Assembly (NCBI GenBank): GCA_026992375.1
Contig: JALXAF010000270.1
Span: 1-5,697 of the forward strand
DNA: 5,697 nt
DNA from: Anaerolineae bacterium
GTDB lineage: Bacteria; Chloroflexota; Anaerolineae; J102
Direction of reading: 5' to 3'
Shown here: piece after piece, positions 1 to 5,697 of the stretch
How the letters are laid out: the number at the start of each line of letters is the position of its first letter
Numbering within the stretch: position 1 is the stretch's first letter
Made by a program: the position numbers and the translations under genes
The notes under the pieces: generated by a model
Databases searched by the model: none
What the model was told of the DNA's origin: nothing
Seen by the model: the letters and a program-made list of their open reading frames with translations, nothing else

Positions 1-119
1 CCCTTCAGGCTCAGCGTCTTGGTGATCGCCGCAGTCAGGGTCGTCTTGCCATGGTCGATGTGACCAATGGTGCCCACGTTCACGTGGGGCTTCTTTCGCT
101 CGTAATGCTGCTTTGCCAT
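1..119 (-). CDS. tuf: Elongation factor Tu, N-terminal fragment (runs off the window)
   Basis: EF-Tu is the cytoplasmic GTPase that delivers aminoacyl-tRNA to the ribosomal A site. Only the first 39 codons are present; the gene continues past base 1. The translation begins MAKQHYERKKPHVNVGTIGH and includes the P-loop GHIDHGKT (residues 19-26), with K25 and T26 as the nucleotide and magnesium ligands. This N-terminus is close to invariant in bacterial EF-Tu. The start at 119 is fixed by this homology and by an AGGAGG ribosome binding site (133-128) 8 nt upstream. It lies downstream of three tRNA genes on the same strand, as tufB does in E. coli, so it is probably cotranscribed with them. The fragment cannot show whether this is the only tuf copy. 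Confidence 0.97.
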   Translation of the reverse strand, partial: MAKQHYERKKPHVNVGTIGHIDHGKTTLTAAITKTLSLK

Positions 120-127
120 GAGTTTTG

Positions 128-133
128 CCTCCT
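128..133 (-). promoter_or_regulatory. Ribosome binding site of tuf
   Basis: Read on the minus strand this is AGGAGG, a full anti-Shine-Dalgarno match, 8 nt before the tuf ATG. It supports the start codon at 119. Confidence 0.85.
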
Positions 134-175
134 GCTTGGACGTTATCTGTCCGGTGATTCTTGGTTGCATTTTTT

Positions 176-199
176 GGCCGTCCCCAAACGGAGACGGCC
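176..199 (-). other. Strong hairpin in the tuf leader
   Basis: A 10-bp stem (176-185 with 190-199, one G-U wobble) encloses a 4-nt loop, GUUU in the transcript. It lies between the last tRNA and tuf. On the minus strand it is followed by A6, not U's, so it does not look like an intrinsic terminator. On the plus strand it has no trailing T-tract either. It could be a processing signal separating tRNA precursors from tuf mRNA, a 5' stabiliser, or a regulatory leader element. The structure is visible; the role is inference. Confidence 0.6.
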
Positions 200-223
200 G
201 AGATTGAAAACGGTAAATTGAGG

Positions 224-296
<73 letters not shown>

Positions 297-302
297 TCGA
301 AG

Positions 303-385
303 TGGGCCGGGCAGGACTCGAACCTGCGAAGGCTACTGCCAGCGGGTTTACAGCCCGCCCCCTTTGCCGCTCGGGACACCGACCC
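303..385 (-). tRNA. tRNA-Tyr, anticodon GUA
   Basis: This is an 83-nt class II tRNA on the minus strand with an extended variable arm. The acceptor GGGTCGG pairs with CCGGCCC, with one U-G at the fourth pair. The anticodon stem GCGGG/CCCGC holds loop CTGTAAA, giving anticodon GTA, which reads UAU and UAC. The T-arm is GCAGG TTCGAGT CCTGC. The discriminator is A and is followed by CTT, so CCA is not encoded. It occupies the tyrU position of the E. coli thrU-tyrU-glyT-thrT-tufB cluster. Confidence 0.96.
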
Positions 386-400
386 AAAGGGAACAGAGGC

Positions 401-429
401 ATTCTACCAAACAGAAATGTTTTTTGCAA
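401..429 (-). promoter_or_regulatory. Candidate internal promoter ahead of tRNA-Tyr
   Basis: On the minus strand TTGCAA (429-424) is separated by exactly 17 nt from TAGAAT (406-401). That is 4/6 and 5/6 matches to the sigma-70 boxes at ideal spacing. Transcription would start near 394, about 9 nt before mature tRNA-Tyr, so Tyr, Thr(GGU) and tuf could be expressed without the first tRNA. The 72-nt gap in which it lies is unusually long for this cluster. It is called from sequence only. Confidence 0.5.
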
Positions 430-457
430 ACTTCAGATGGTAAAAATGCGACTGAGG

Positions 458-530
458 AGCCGACGAAGGGACTCGAACCCATAACCGGCGGTTTACAAAA
501 CCGCTGCTCTGCCAATTGAGCTACGTCGGC
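458..530 (-). tRNA. tRNA-Thr, anticodon UGU
   Basis: This is a 73-nt cloverleaf on the minus strand. The acceptor GCCGACG pairs fully with CGTCGGC. The anticodon stem is GCGGT/ACCGC around TTTGTAA, giving anticodon TGT, which reads ACA and other ACN codons. The T-arm is ATGGG TTCGAGT CCCTT, which leaves a U-U mismatch at pair 50-64. The discriminator is U followed by CCT, so CCA is incomplete in the gene. It is the first gene of the cluster, matching E. coli thrU in identity and position. Confidence 0.95.
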
Positions 531-557
531 GCGATACGCCTCTATTTGGGGCGCTCA

Positions 558-594
558 GCATTTTATTATAAAGGAAGATAAAGGCAGTGCGCAA
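558..594 (-). promoter_or_regulatory. Main promoter of the tRNA-tuf operon
   Basis: On the minus strand there is a perfect TATAAT -10 box (570-565). A weaker TTGCGC -35 (594-589) lies 18 nt upstream. Transcription should start near 558, about 28 nt before tRNA-Thr(UGU). A 12-bp palindrome overlaps the -35 box. The -10 and its placement directly ahead of the tRNA cluster are the main support. Confidence 0.7.
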
Positions 595-601
595 ATTTGC
601 G
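590..601. repeat. 12-bp perfect palindrome over the -35 box
   Basis: CGCAAATTTGCG is its own reverse complement. It overlaps the -35 hexamer of the tRNA-tuf promoter, a usual place for an operator. It is short and A/T-centred, so chance is quite possible. Confidence 0.4.
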
Positions 602-662
602 AGGCGTTCCGATCGATCACCCATCCTCATCGAACAGCCAAGGGCAACAAGCCATTATCTTT

Positions 663-682
663 CGCAAGAGCCACATCTTGCG
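663..682. repeat. Short inverted repeat (7-bp stem)
   Basis: CGCAAGA (663-669) and TCTTGCG (676-682) are perfect inverted copies with a 6-nt loop. No T-tract follows on either strand, so it is not a standard terminator, and there is no gene whose end it would mark. Confidence 0.45.
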
Positions 683-773
683 AGCGAAACATTGGAAGGC
701 GACCAGGTAATCTGAACCCCACGAATTCCGCCATCGGTTCATTTGACAGATTCCAAGCATCGTGGTAAGTTTT

Positions 774-787
774 TATGCTATAGCATA
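774..787. repeat. 14-bp perfect palindrome
   Basis: TATGCTATAGCATA is self-complementary over its full length. It lies in an AT-rich stretch about 25 bp downstream of a consensus TTGACA. It includes an extended -10-like TGCTATAGC, although the spacing from that TTGACA is too long. It could be a regulator site; no adjacent gene shows what it would control. Confidence 0.45.
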
Positions 788-933
788 TTTACGGAAGATT
801 CATAATGTATAGCGGTTAGGAACGCCGATCCACCTTGATTTTTCTTCGGCGCTATGGATTTTCTCGCCAGGTTATTCATCTTCAGATTTCAAGCGCGCTG
901 AACCGATTACAATGATGGCTGTACTGAAAAAAC

Positions 934-1046
934 CTTCAACACAGAGGCATAGAGCGCACGGAGGAAGAAAAAGGTGAGCTTTGAAGAGGAATTTCTCTGT
1001 GAACTACCACTATTTTCTCCGTGTCTTCCGTGTCTCCGTGGTGAAA
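934..1046. repeat. Imperfect inverted-repeat element, likely a dispersed repeat
   Basis: The left arm (about 935-963) and the right arm (1017-1046) are imperfect inverted copies, roughly 20 of 30 positions matching by eye. The right arm reads CTCCGTGTCTTCCGTGTCTC followed by CGTGGTGAAA. From memory, sequences of this 'CTCTGTGTCTCTGTGGTGAA' type occur as many dispersed copies in intergenic DNA of diverse bacteria, usually as hairpin-forming units. The unit is about 113 bp, has no coding capacity of its own, and lies wholly between genes. Calling it a dispersed repeat rests on that recollection; only one copy is in this window. Confidence 0.6.
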
Positions 1047-1134
1047 TGACCTTTTTGCAGTGGAGCCAATGATGTAATCCCTTGTTTCAGTTCCGGTCTT
1101 CAACTTCACGCATTCCCCCACACTCTGGGTATCC

Positions 1135-1176
1135 ATTAGATTGCAACATCCGTTTGTCCAGGCGTTGCGATCTAAT
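1135..1176. repeat. 13-bp inverted repeat upstream of aapJ
   Basis: ATTAGATTGCAAC (1135-1147) and GTTGCGATCTAAT (1164-1176) pair over 13 bp with one T-G pair, around a 16-nt spacer. It ends 56 nt before the aapJ start. As DNA it could be an operator for a dimeric regulator; as RNA it would be a stable stem in the leader. The heptamer ATTGCAA also recurs directly at 1140-1146 and 1175-1181, a 35-bp period. I could not pick out a convincing promoter near it, so I cannot tell which reading applies. Confidence 0.6.
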
Positions 1177-1217
1177 TGCAAACCAAACTTCTCAACCCCT
1201 TTTTCATTTTTCTCAAA

Positions 1218-1224
1218 AAGGAGG
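1218..1224 (+). promoter_or_regulatory. Ribosome binding site of aapJ
   Basis: AAGGAGG lies 8 nt before the ATG at 1233. It decides the start, because an in-frame ATG at 1176 would add 19 residues ahead of the signal peptide and has no comparable site. Confidence 0.9.
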
Positions 1225-1232
1225 AAAACGCA

Positions 1233-2366
1233 ATGTCTCGTAAACTTCTCGTTGTGCTTTTGGTTGTGCTTCTGGCCGCATTGGCGCTGGCAGCCTGTGG
1301 CGGAGCCAAAGAAACGGCAGCGCCCACCGAAGCGGCAGCCGCAACCACTGCCCCGACTGCCACTTCTGAACAGACTGCCGCCCAACCCACAGAAAAACCC
1401 GCCCAGCAGGAAGGCGAGGGCACGCTGGCTACCGTCAAGGCCCGCGGCAAGATTATCTGCGGCGTCAACCAGGCCGTTCCCGGCTTCGGCTTCCTGCAGC
1501 CCGATGGCAGCTTCGCTGGCTTCGACATCGACTACTGCAAGGCCCTGTCCTCTGCCGTCTTCGGCAGCCCCGACAAAGTGGAGTATCGCCCGCTAAACGC
1601 CAAGCAGCGCTTCACCGCCCTGCAGGCTGGCGAGATCGACGTCCTCATCCGCAACACCACCTGGACCTTGACTCGCGACACCGAGCTGGGCGCCAACTTC
1701 GCCCCCACCACCTTCTACGATGGCCAGGGCATTATGGTGCGCAAGGATAGCGGCATCAAGACCTTGGCGGATCTGGAAGGCGCTTCCATCTGCGTCAGCT
1801 CCGGCACCACCACCGAGCTGAACCTGGCCGACCAGATGGCCTCCCGCGGCATCAACTACACCCCCGTCGTGTTCGAGACGGCTGATGAGACCACCGGCGC
1901 TTACCTGGATGGCCGCTGCGACGCCTACACCACCGATAAATCTGGTCTGGTCGCCCGCCAGTCCATGTTCCCGCATCCCGAAGATCACATGATCCTGGAC
2001 GAGACCCTTTCGAAAGAGCCCTTGGGTCCTGTGGTGCGCCATGGCGACGATCAGTGGTTCGATATCGTCAAGTGGATGGTCTTCGCCACCTTCCAGGCCG
2101 AAGAATCTGGCGTAACCTCGCAGAATGTGGATGAGATGAAGAACGCCGAAGATCCCAACATCCGCAAACTGTTGGGCACAGAAGGCGACATGGGCGCCAA
2201 GCTGGGTCTGGACAACGACTGGGCCTACAACATCATCAAGCAGGTTGGCAACTACGCCGAGATATATAATCGCAACCTGGGCCCCGACACCGTCTTCAAC
2301 CTGCCTCGCGGCATGAACTCCTCGTGGAAAGATGGCGGTCTGCTGTACTCGCCTCCGTTCCGCTAA
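1233..2366 (+). CDS. aapJ: Amino-acid ABC transporter substrate-binding lipoprotein (AapJ/BztA family)
   Basis: This is the extracytoplasmic receptor that captures amino acids for the AapQMP importer. The 377-residue product opens with a lipoprotein signal: MSRK, a Leu/Val/Ala core (5-20) and lipobox LAAC, with C22 as the lipidation site. An Ala/Thr/Pro/Glu linker (about 23-62) follows, then a family-3 solute-binding domain (about 63-377). Diagnostic stretches are GFDIDYCKAL (97-106), NTTWTLTRDTELG (141-153), FYDGQGIMV (161-169), SGTTTELNLAD (190-200) and GPVVRHGDDQWFDI (265-278), all typical of AapJ/BztA rather than single-substrate receptors. Four cysteines (76, 102, 187, 229) could form two disulfides. 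Family members bind a broad range of L-amino acids; the exact substrates here are unknown. It is the first gene of the operon and is followed by a terminator-like hairpin. The lipid anchor, where proteobacterial AapJ is soluble and periplasmic, fits a single-membrane cell. Confidence 0.93.
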   Translation: MSRKLLVVLLVVLLAALALAACGGAKETAAPTEAAAATTAPTATSEQTAAQPTEKPAQQEGEGTLATVKARGKIICGVNQAVPGFGFLQPDGSFAGFDIDYCKALSSAVFGSPDKVEYRPLNAKQRFTALQAGEIDVLIRNTTWTLTRDTELGANFAPTTFYDGQGIMVRKDSGIKTLADLEGASICVSSGTTTELNLADQMASRGINYTPVVFETADETTGAYLDGRCDAYTTDKSGLVARQSMFPHPEDHMILDETLSKEPLGPVVRHGDDQWFDIVKWMVFATFQAEESGVTSQNVDEMKNAEDPNIRKLLGTEGDMGAKLGLDNDWAYNIIKQVGNYAEIYNRNLGPDTVFNLPRGMNSSWKDGGLLYSPPFR

Positions 2367-2387
2367 ACCGATTACTTGCAATACCAG

Positions 2388-2430
2388 GAAGGGAAGGGCA
2401 TTGGGCTCTTCCCTTCTGTCTTTATTTTTT
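2388..2430 (+). terminator. Intrinsic terminator or attenuator between aapJ and aapQ
   Basis: GAAGGGAAGGGC (2388-2399) pairs with GCTCTTCCCTTC (2405-2416) over 12 bp with one G-U, around loop ATTGG. A T-rich run (2417-2430) ending in six T's follows directly. It starts 21 nt after the aapJ stop codon and precedes same-strand genes of the same transporter. It therefore probably acts as a partial terminator that yields abundant receptor mRNA and less permease/ATPase mRNA, an arrangement common in binding-protein operons. The structure is seen; the partial read-through is inferred. Confidence 0.85.
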
Positions 2431-2431
2431 C

Positions 2432-2450
2432 GCAAGCCAATTGCGCTTGC
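2432..2450 (+). other. Second hairpin just after the terminator
   Basis: GCAAGC (2432-2437) pairs with GCTTGC (2445-2450) around a 7-nt loop, starting 2 nt after the T-run of the terminator. No T-tract follows. In read-through RNA it could protect the 5' end of the aapQMP message or the 3' end of aapJ mRNA. This role is speculative. Confidence 0.5.
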
Positions 2451-2475
2451 ATGGTATCAGGGGTGCTGAAGTGGA

Positions 2476-2504
2476 TTGACCTCATTGGTCTCAGACAACA
2501 AAAT
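2476..2504 (+). promoter_or_regulatory. Weak candidate promoter for aapQMP
   Basis: TTGACC (5/6) and CAAAAT (4/6) are 17 nt apart in the 210-bp gap between aapJ and aapQ. A start near 2511 would give a leader of about 65 nt. It would allow the permease genes to be transcribed independently of the terminator upstream. Support is the two boxes and their spacing only. Confidence 0.3.
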
Positions 2505-2576
2505 AGGACATAAGAGCATCCTGATCGAATGATTTCTTCTTTCCATCTCCACAACGCCACAAAACAGGTATGACCT

Positions 2577-3767
2577 ATGACATTCAAAGAGTCTGATCAT
2601 GGCGCAGTGCCCTTCTGGAGAGATGAACGCTATCTCCAGATCATCGCGCAGGTGATTGTGGTCGTAGTGCTGATAGCAATCGGTTGGTGGCTCATCCATA
2701 ACCTCCTGACCGGACTCGAGGCTCTTGGCATCCCCATGAGTTTCAAATTCCTTGGTCTGACCGCTCAGTTCGACATCGGCGAATCGATGATCGAATACAG
2801 CCGCAACAGCACCTACGCTCAGGCGCTGTTGGTGGGCTTGTTGAACACCATCAAGGTCTCGTTCCTGGGCATTGTTTTCGCCACCCTTTTCGGCATTATC
2901 ATTGGCATCGCCCGGCTATCCAAGAACTGGTTGGTCAACAAACTGGCGGCCATCTATGTCGAAGCGCTACGCAACATTCCCCTGCTCGTTTTCCTCATCT
3001 TTCTGAGCACGTCGGTTTTCCACAAACTCCCCAGGGTGCAAAACGCCCTCTCGGCGTGGGGTTGGGCGTATCTGACCAATCGCGGCATCTATGTGGTGTG
3101 GCCGCAGCCCGCAGGCGGGTGGGACGTTTACAAGTGGTTCTTATTGGGCTCATTCATCATCGGGTTCATCGTTGCAGCAATCAAATTTAGAGAAGGCAAG
3201 AAAACGGGACGCATGCCACTATATTGGCTATGGGGATTCGTCGTCTTCGCCGTCCTGGCGGCCATCACCTGGTTCATCGCCCAGTTCATGGCCGGTCCGC
3301 CCATGCATCTCGATTTCCCCTCTCTGCAAGGACGCAACTTCAAAGGCGGGAAGTCGCTGACGCCCGAGTTCATGGCCATCTTCACCGGCCTGGTCATTTA
3401 CACCTCGGCGTTCATCGCCGAAGTGGTGCGCGCGGGCATTCAATCGGTCTCCAAGGGGCAACGCGAGGCCGCCACAGCCGTGGGCCTCAGCGGATTCCAG
3501 ACCATGCGACTGGTCATCTTTCCCCAGGCCATGCGGGTGATTATCCCGCCGCTGACCAGCCAGTATCTGAACCTGACCAAGAACTCTTCTCTGGCGATTG
3601 CAGTGGGCTATCCCGATCTATTCGCAGTGGGCAGCACCATCATCAACCAGGCAGGCCGGGCGGTGGAGGTCATTCTCATCACCATGGGCGTGTATCTCAC
3701 CTTCAGCCTGCTGACGTCGCTGTTTATGAACTGGTACAATAAACACACTCGATTGGTGGAGCGCTAG
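2577..3767 (+). CDS. aapQ: Amino-acid ABC transporter permease (AapQ/BztB family)
   Basis: This is one of two membrane subunits forming the amino-acid channel. The protein has 396 residues, near the usual size for AapQ. TM1 spans about 21-44 (ending GWWLIHNLLTGLE), and the FDIGES motif (65-70) is typical of the family. Further hydrophobic spans lie near 84-113, 127-147, 187-203, 217-238, 266-286 and 364-388. The ATPase-contacting EAA loop is at about 294-317, GQREAATAVGLSGFQTMRLV and on to FPQ, with E297, A298, A299, G303 and P316. The region about 150-265, between the early core helices and TAEVVRAG-like sequence (YTSAFIAEVVRAGI, 275-288), is the insertion that distinguishes AapQ from short polar-amino-acid permeases. 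The start at 2577 keeps the family N-terminus (FWRDERY). Its ribosome site is weak (CAGG, 8 nt away), which fits lower expression than aapJ. It ends 2 nt before aapM. Confidence 0.93.
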   Translation: MTFKESDHGAVPFWRDERYLQIIAQVIVVVVLIAIGWWLIHNLLTGLEALGIPMSFKFLGLTAQFDIGESMIEYSRNSTYAQALLVGLLNTIKVSFLGIVFATLFGIIIGIARLSKNWLVNKLAAIYVEALRNIPLLVFLIFLSTSVFHKLPRVQNALSAWGWAYLTNRGIYVVWPQPAGGWDVYKWFLLGSFIIGFIVAAIKFREGKKTGRMPLYWLWGFVVFAVLAAITWFIAQFMAGPPMHLDFPSLQGRNFKGGKSLTPEFMAIFTGLVIYTSAFIAEVVRAGIQSVSKGQREAATAVGLSGFQTMRLVIFPQAMRVIIPPLTSQYLNLTKNSSLAIAVGYPDLFAVGSTIINQAGRAVEVILITMGVYLTFSLLTSLFMNWYNKHTRLVER

Positions 3768-3769
3768 CC

Positions 3770-4978
3770 ATGACAACACTAACTTCTACCAAAGATATCC
3801 TGCCTCCCCCCACCGAACGCATCGGCATTCTGGGGTGGATGAAGAAAAATCTGTTTGGCTCCATTGGCGACACGATCCTCACCTTCGTGGCCGGCGCTTT
3901 TCTGCTGTGGCTGATCTTCGCCATCGGCAACTGGATTATCAACACCGCCCAATGGGCTGCAGTCACCGACAACCTCCAGTTGTATATGAAAGGCCAGTAT
4001 CCTGGTTCGGAGGATTGGCGCCTGTGGTTCCTGATGTTCCTGTTGGGACTGCTGATTGGCCTGGCCTGGGGCATCTTTCTCAAACGAGCGGAAGCCGTAG
4101 GCTGGGTGCTGCTGATCATTCCGGTGATCCTGGCCGCGTGGCTGTTCACCCTGGGACGGCAATCCTGGCCGCATCTGCTGTTCATTGATGTGTTGGCCAT
4201 CATCGGCTATTTCCTGGGTAAGCGTTATCCCAAAAAGCTGGCCCGGCCCACCTACATCCTCATCTTGCTGTACATGCCGCTGGTCATCCTTGTGGTGCGA
4301 GGATTTGGCCAGGAAGGCTTTATGAAGCTGGTGCCCACCAATTTGTGGGGCGGCTTGCTGCTTTCGCTGCTGCTGGCCATCTTCGGCATCGTCTTCTCCT
4401 TCCCCTTCGGGGTGTTGCTGGCCCTGGGGCGACAATCGAAGCTGCCGGCGCTGAAAACCATCAGCGTACTCTATATCGAGATCATCCGCGGCGTGCCGTT
4501 GATCACCTTGCTTTTCATGGGCCAGTTGATGCTGCCTTTCTTCCTGCCCGCCGGCATCACCATCGATCGCGTGATTCGCGCCACCGTGGCCATCATCATG
4601 TTTGCGGCTGCATATATGGCGGAGAATGTGCGCGGTGGGTTGCAATCTATCCCGAAAGGCCAGTATGAAGCCGCCGACGCCCTGGGCCTCAGCGGATGGC
4701 AGAAGATGGTGTTCATCATCCTGCCCCAGGCTCTGCGGGCCGTGATCCCCGTGCTGGTGGGCCAGTTCATCGGCCTGTTCAAAGACACCTCGCTGGTGGC
4801 GCTGGTTGGTCTGCTCGATCTGTTGGGCATCGCTCGCGGCATCCTGGCAAATCCCAATTACATCGGTCGCCAGTTGGAGGTCTTCGCCTTCATCGCCCTC
4901 ATTTACTGGGTGTTCAGTTACGGCATGTCCTACGGCTCCCGTCGCCTGGAAGTCGCTCTGGGCGTGGGTGAACGTTAA
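3770..4978 (+). CDS. aapM: Amino-acid ABC transporter permease (AapM/BztC family)
   Basis: This is the second channel subunit, expected to pair with AapQ. It has 402 residues. The N-terminal LGWMKKNLFGSIGDTILTFV (21-40) and a GQYPGSEDWRLW segment (75-86) match the AapM pattern. Hydrophobic spans lie near 34-57, 86-103, 112-128, 135-150, 162-179, 193-220, 230-260 and 268-284, with the last at about 369-386. The conserved core begins near LWGGLLLSLLLAIFGIVFSF (192-211), followed by LYIEIIRGVPLITLLFM (234-250). The EAA loop GQYEAADALGLSGWQKMVFI, then ILPQ (297-320), has E300, A301, A302, G306 and P319. GGAG at 3758-3761, 8 nt before the ATG, serves as ribosome site. The 2-nt gap after aapQ implies translational coupling. 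The stretch 86-180 looks richer in membrane spans than rhizobial AapM as I recall it. Confidence 0.92.
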   Translation: MTTLTSTKDILPPPTERIGILGWMKKNLFGSIGDTILTFVAGAFLLWLIFAIGNWIINTAQWAAVTDNLQLYMKGQYPGSEDWRLWFLMFLLGLLIGLAWGIFLKRAEAVGWVLLIIPVILAAWLFTLGRQSWPHLLFIDVLAIIGYFLGKRYPKKLARPTYILILLYMPLVILVVRGFGQEGFMKLVPTNLWGGLLLSLLLAIFGIVFSFPFGVLLALGRQSKLPALKTISVLYIEIIRGVPLITLLFMGQLMLPFFLPAGITIDRVIRATVAIIMFAAAYMAENVRGGLQSIPKGQYEAADALGLSGWQKMVFIILPQALRAVIPVLVGQFIGLFKDTSLVALVGLLDLLGIARGILANPNYIGRQLEVFAFIALIYWVFSYGMSYGSRRLEVALGVGER

Positions 4979-5014
4979 CCTCTCACCGCCAATCAAACGT
5001 CCTAATCTCGATAC

Positions 5015-5019
5015 AGGAG
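5015..5019 (+). promoter_or_regulatory. Ribosome binding site of aapP
   Basis: AGGAG lies 7 nt before the ATG at 5027 and fixes that start. The 48-nt gap after aapM holds nothing else recognisable. Confidence 0.8.
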
Positions 5020-5026
5020 TTTTCTT

Positions 5027-5697
<671 letters not shown>

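Larger units (their letters stand above)
602..933. other. Intergenic region without a recognisable gene
   Basis: No reading frame, tRNA or known RNA is recognisable here. It separates the leftward tRNA-tuf operon from the rightward transporter operon. It contains a 7-bp inverted repeat CGCAAGA/TCTTGCG (663-669 and 676-682, 6-nt loop) and a 14-bp palindrome (774-787) in an AT-rich patch. A possible folded segment spans 809-855 (stems 809-813/851-855 and 824-828/846-850). A consensus -35, TTGACA, sits at 743-748, but the hexamer 17 nt downstream is only TAAGTT (3/6), so I do not call a promoter. Confidence 0.6.

Noticed and set aside
743..771. Promoter from TTGACA (743-748) with TAAGTT 17 nt on
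   Set aside because: The -35 is perfect but the -10 matches only 3 of 6, and the nearest plus-strand gene is over 460 bp away.
934..1046. CRISPR-like reading of the GTGTC/CCGTG repeats
   Set aside because: The repeated units are a few bases long within inverted arms, with no regular spacers and no cas genes.
1176..1232. Upstream in-frame ATG as the aapJ start
   Set aside because: It would place 19 residues before MSRKLLVVLL and spoil the lipoprotein signal. The AAGGAGG at 1218-1224 points to 1233.
936..1385. A 149-codon minus-strand frame covering the repeat and the aapJ start
   Set aside because: It runs through the dispersed-repeat element and antisense to the lipoprotein signal peptide. 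Its low-complexity product resembles no family.
1593..2435. A 280-codon minus-strand frame opposite aapJ
   Set aside because: It is the complement of a well-supported binding-protein gene, and it starts inside the terminator region with no ribosome site context of note.
3779..4996. A 405-codon open frame antisense to the whole of aapM
   Set aside because: The sense frame is a clear permease. The antisense product is a His/Gln/Asp-rich sequence with no family features, as expected from codon bias on the sense strand.

Overview
The window reads as chromosomal DNA from a bacterium, most likely a Chloroflexota member of the Anaerolineae/Caldilineae kind. This is an inference from three things. 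The substrate-binding protein has a 'LAACGG' lipobox followed by a long Ala/Thr/Pro/Glu linker, which is typical of Chloroflexota solute-binding lipoproteins. The EF-Tu N-terminus (MAKQHYERKKPHVNVGTIGHIDHGKTT...) fits that phylum. The tRNA genes do not encode the 3' CCA.

Left part (1-601, minus strand): a translation operon transcribed leftward from a promoter near 558-594. The order is tRNA-Thr(UGU), tRNA-Tyr(GUA), tRNA-Thr(GGU), then the 5' end of tuf (EF-Tu), which runs off the window at base 1. This is the order of E. coli thrU-tyrU-glyT-thrT-tufB without the Gly tRNA. A second promoter-like pair sits between the first two tRNAs. The tuf leader carries a strong hairpin with no U-tract.

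Middle (602-1232): about 630 bp without a convincing gene. It holds two short perfect inverted repeats, an imperfect inverted-repeat element of about 113 bp whose arms resemble a dispersed 'CTCCGTGTCTCCGTGGTGAAA' repeat, and a 13-bp inverted repeat just ahead of the next gene.

Right part (1233-5697, plus strand): an ABC uptake operon of the general L-amino-acid (Aap/Bzt) family, in the order aapJ (lipoprotein receptor), aapQ and aapM (two permeases), aapP (ATPase, cut off by the window end). A strong intrinsic terminator-like hairpin lies between aapJ and aapQ. It probably lets the receptor be made in excess of the membrane complex. The receptor, tethered outside the cell membrane, delivers amino acids to the AapQ/AapM channel, which AapP drives with ATP.

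I see no mobile-element gene, CRISPR array or clearly new system. The points most worth a second look are the non-coding structures and the apparent extra membrane segments in AapM.
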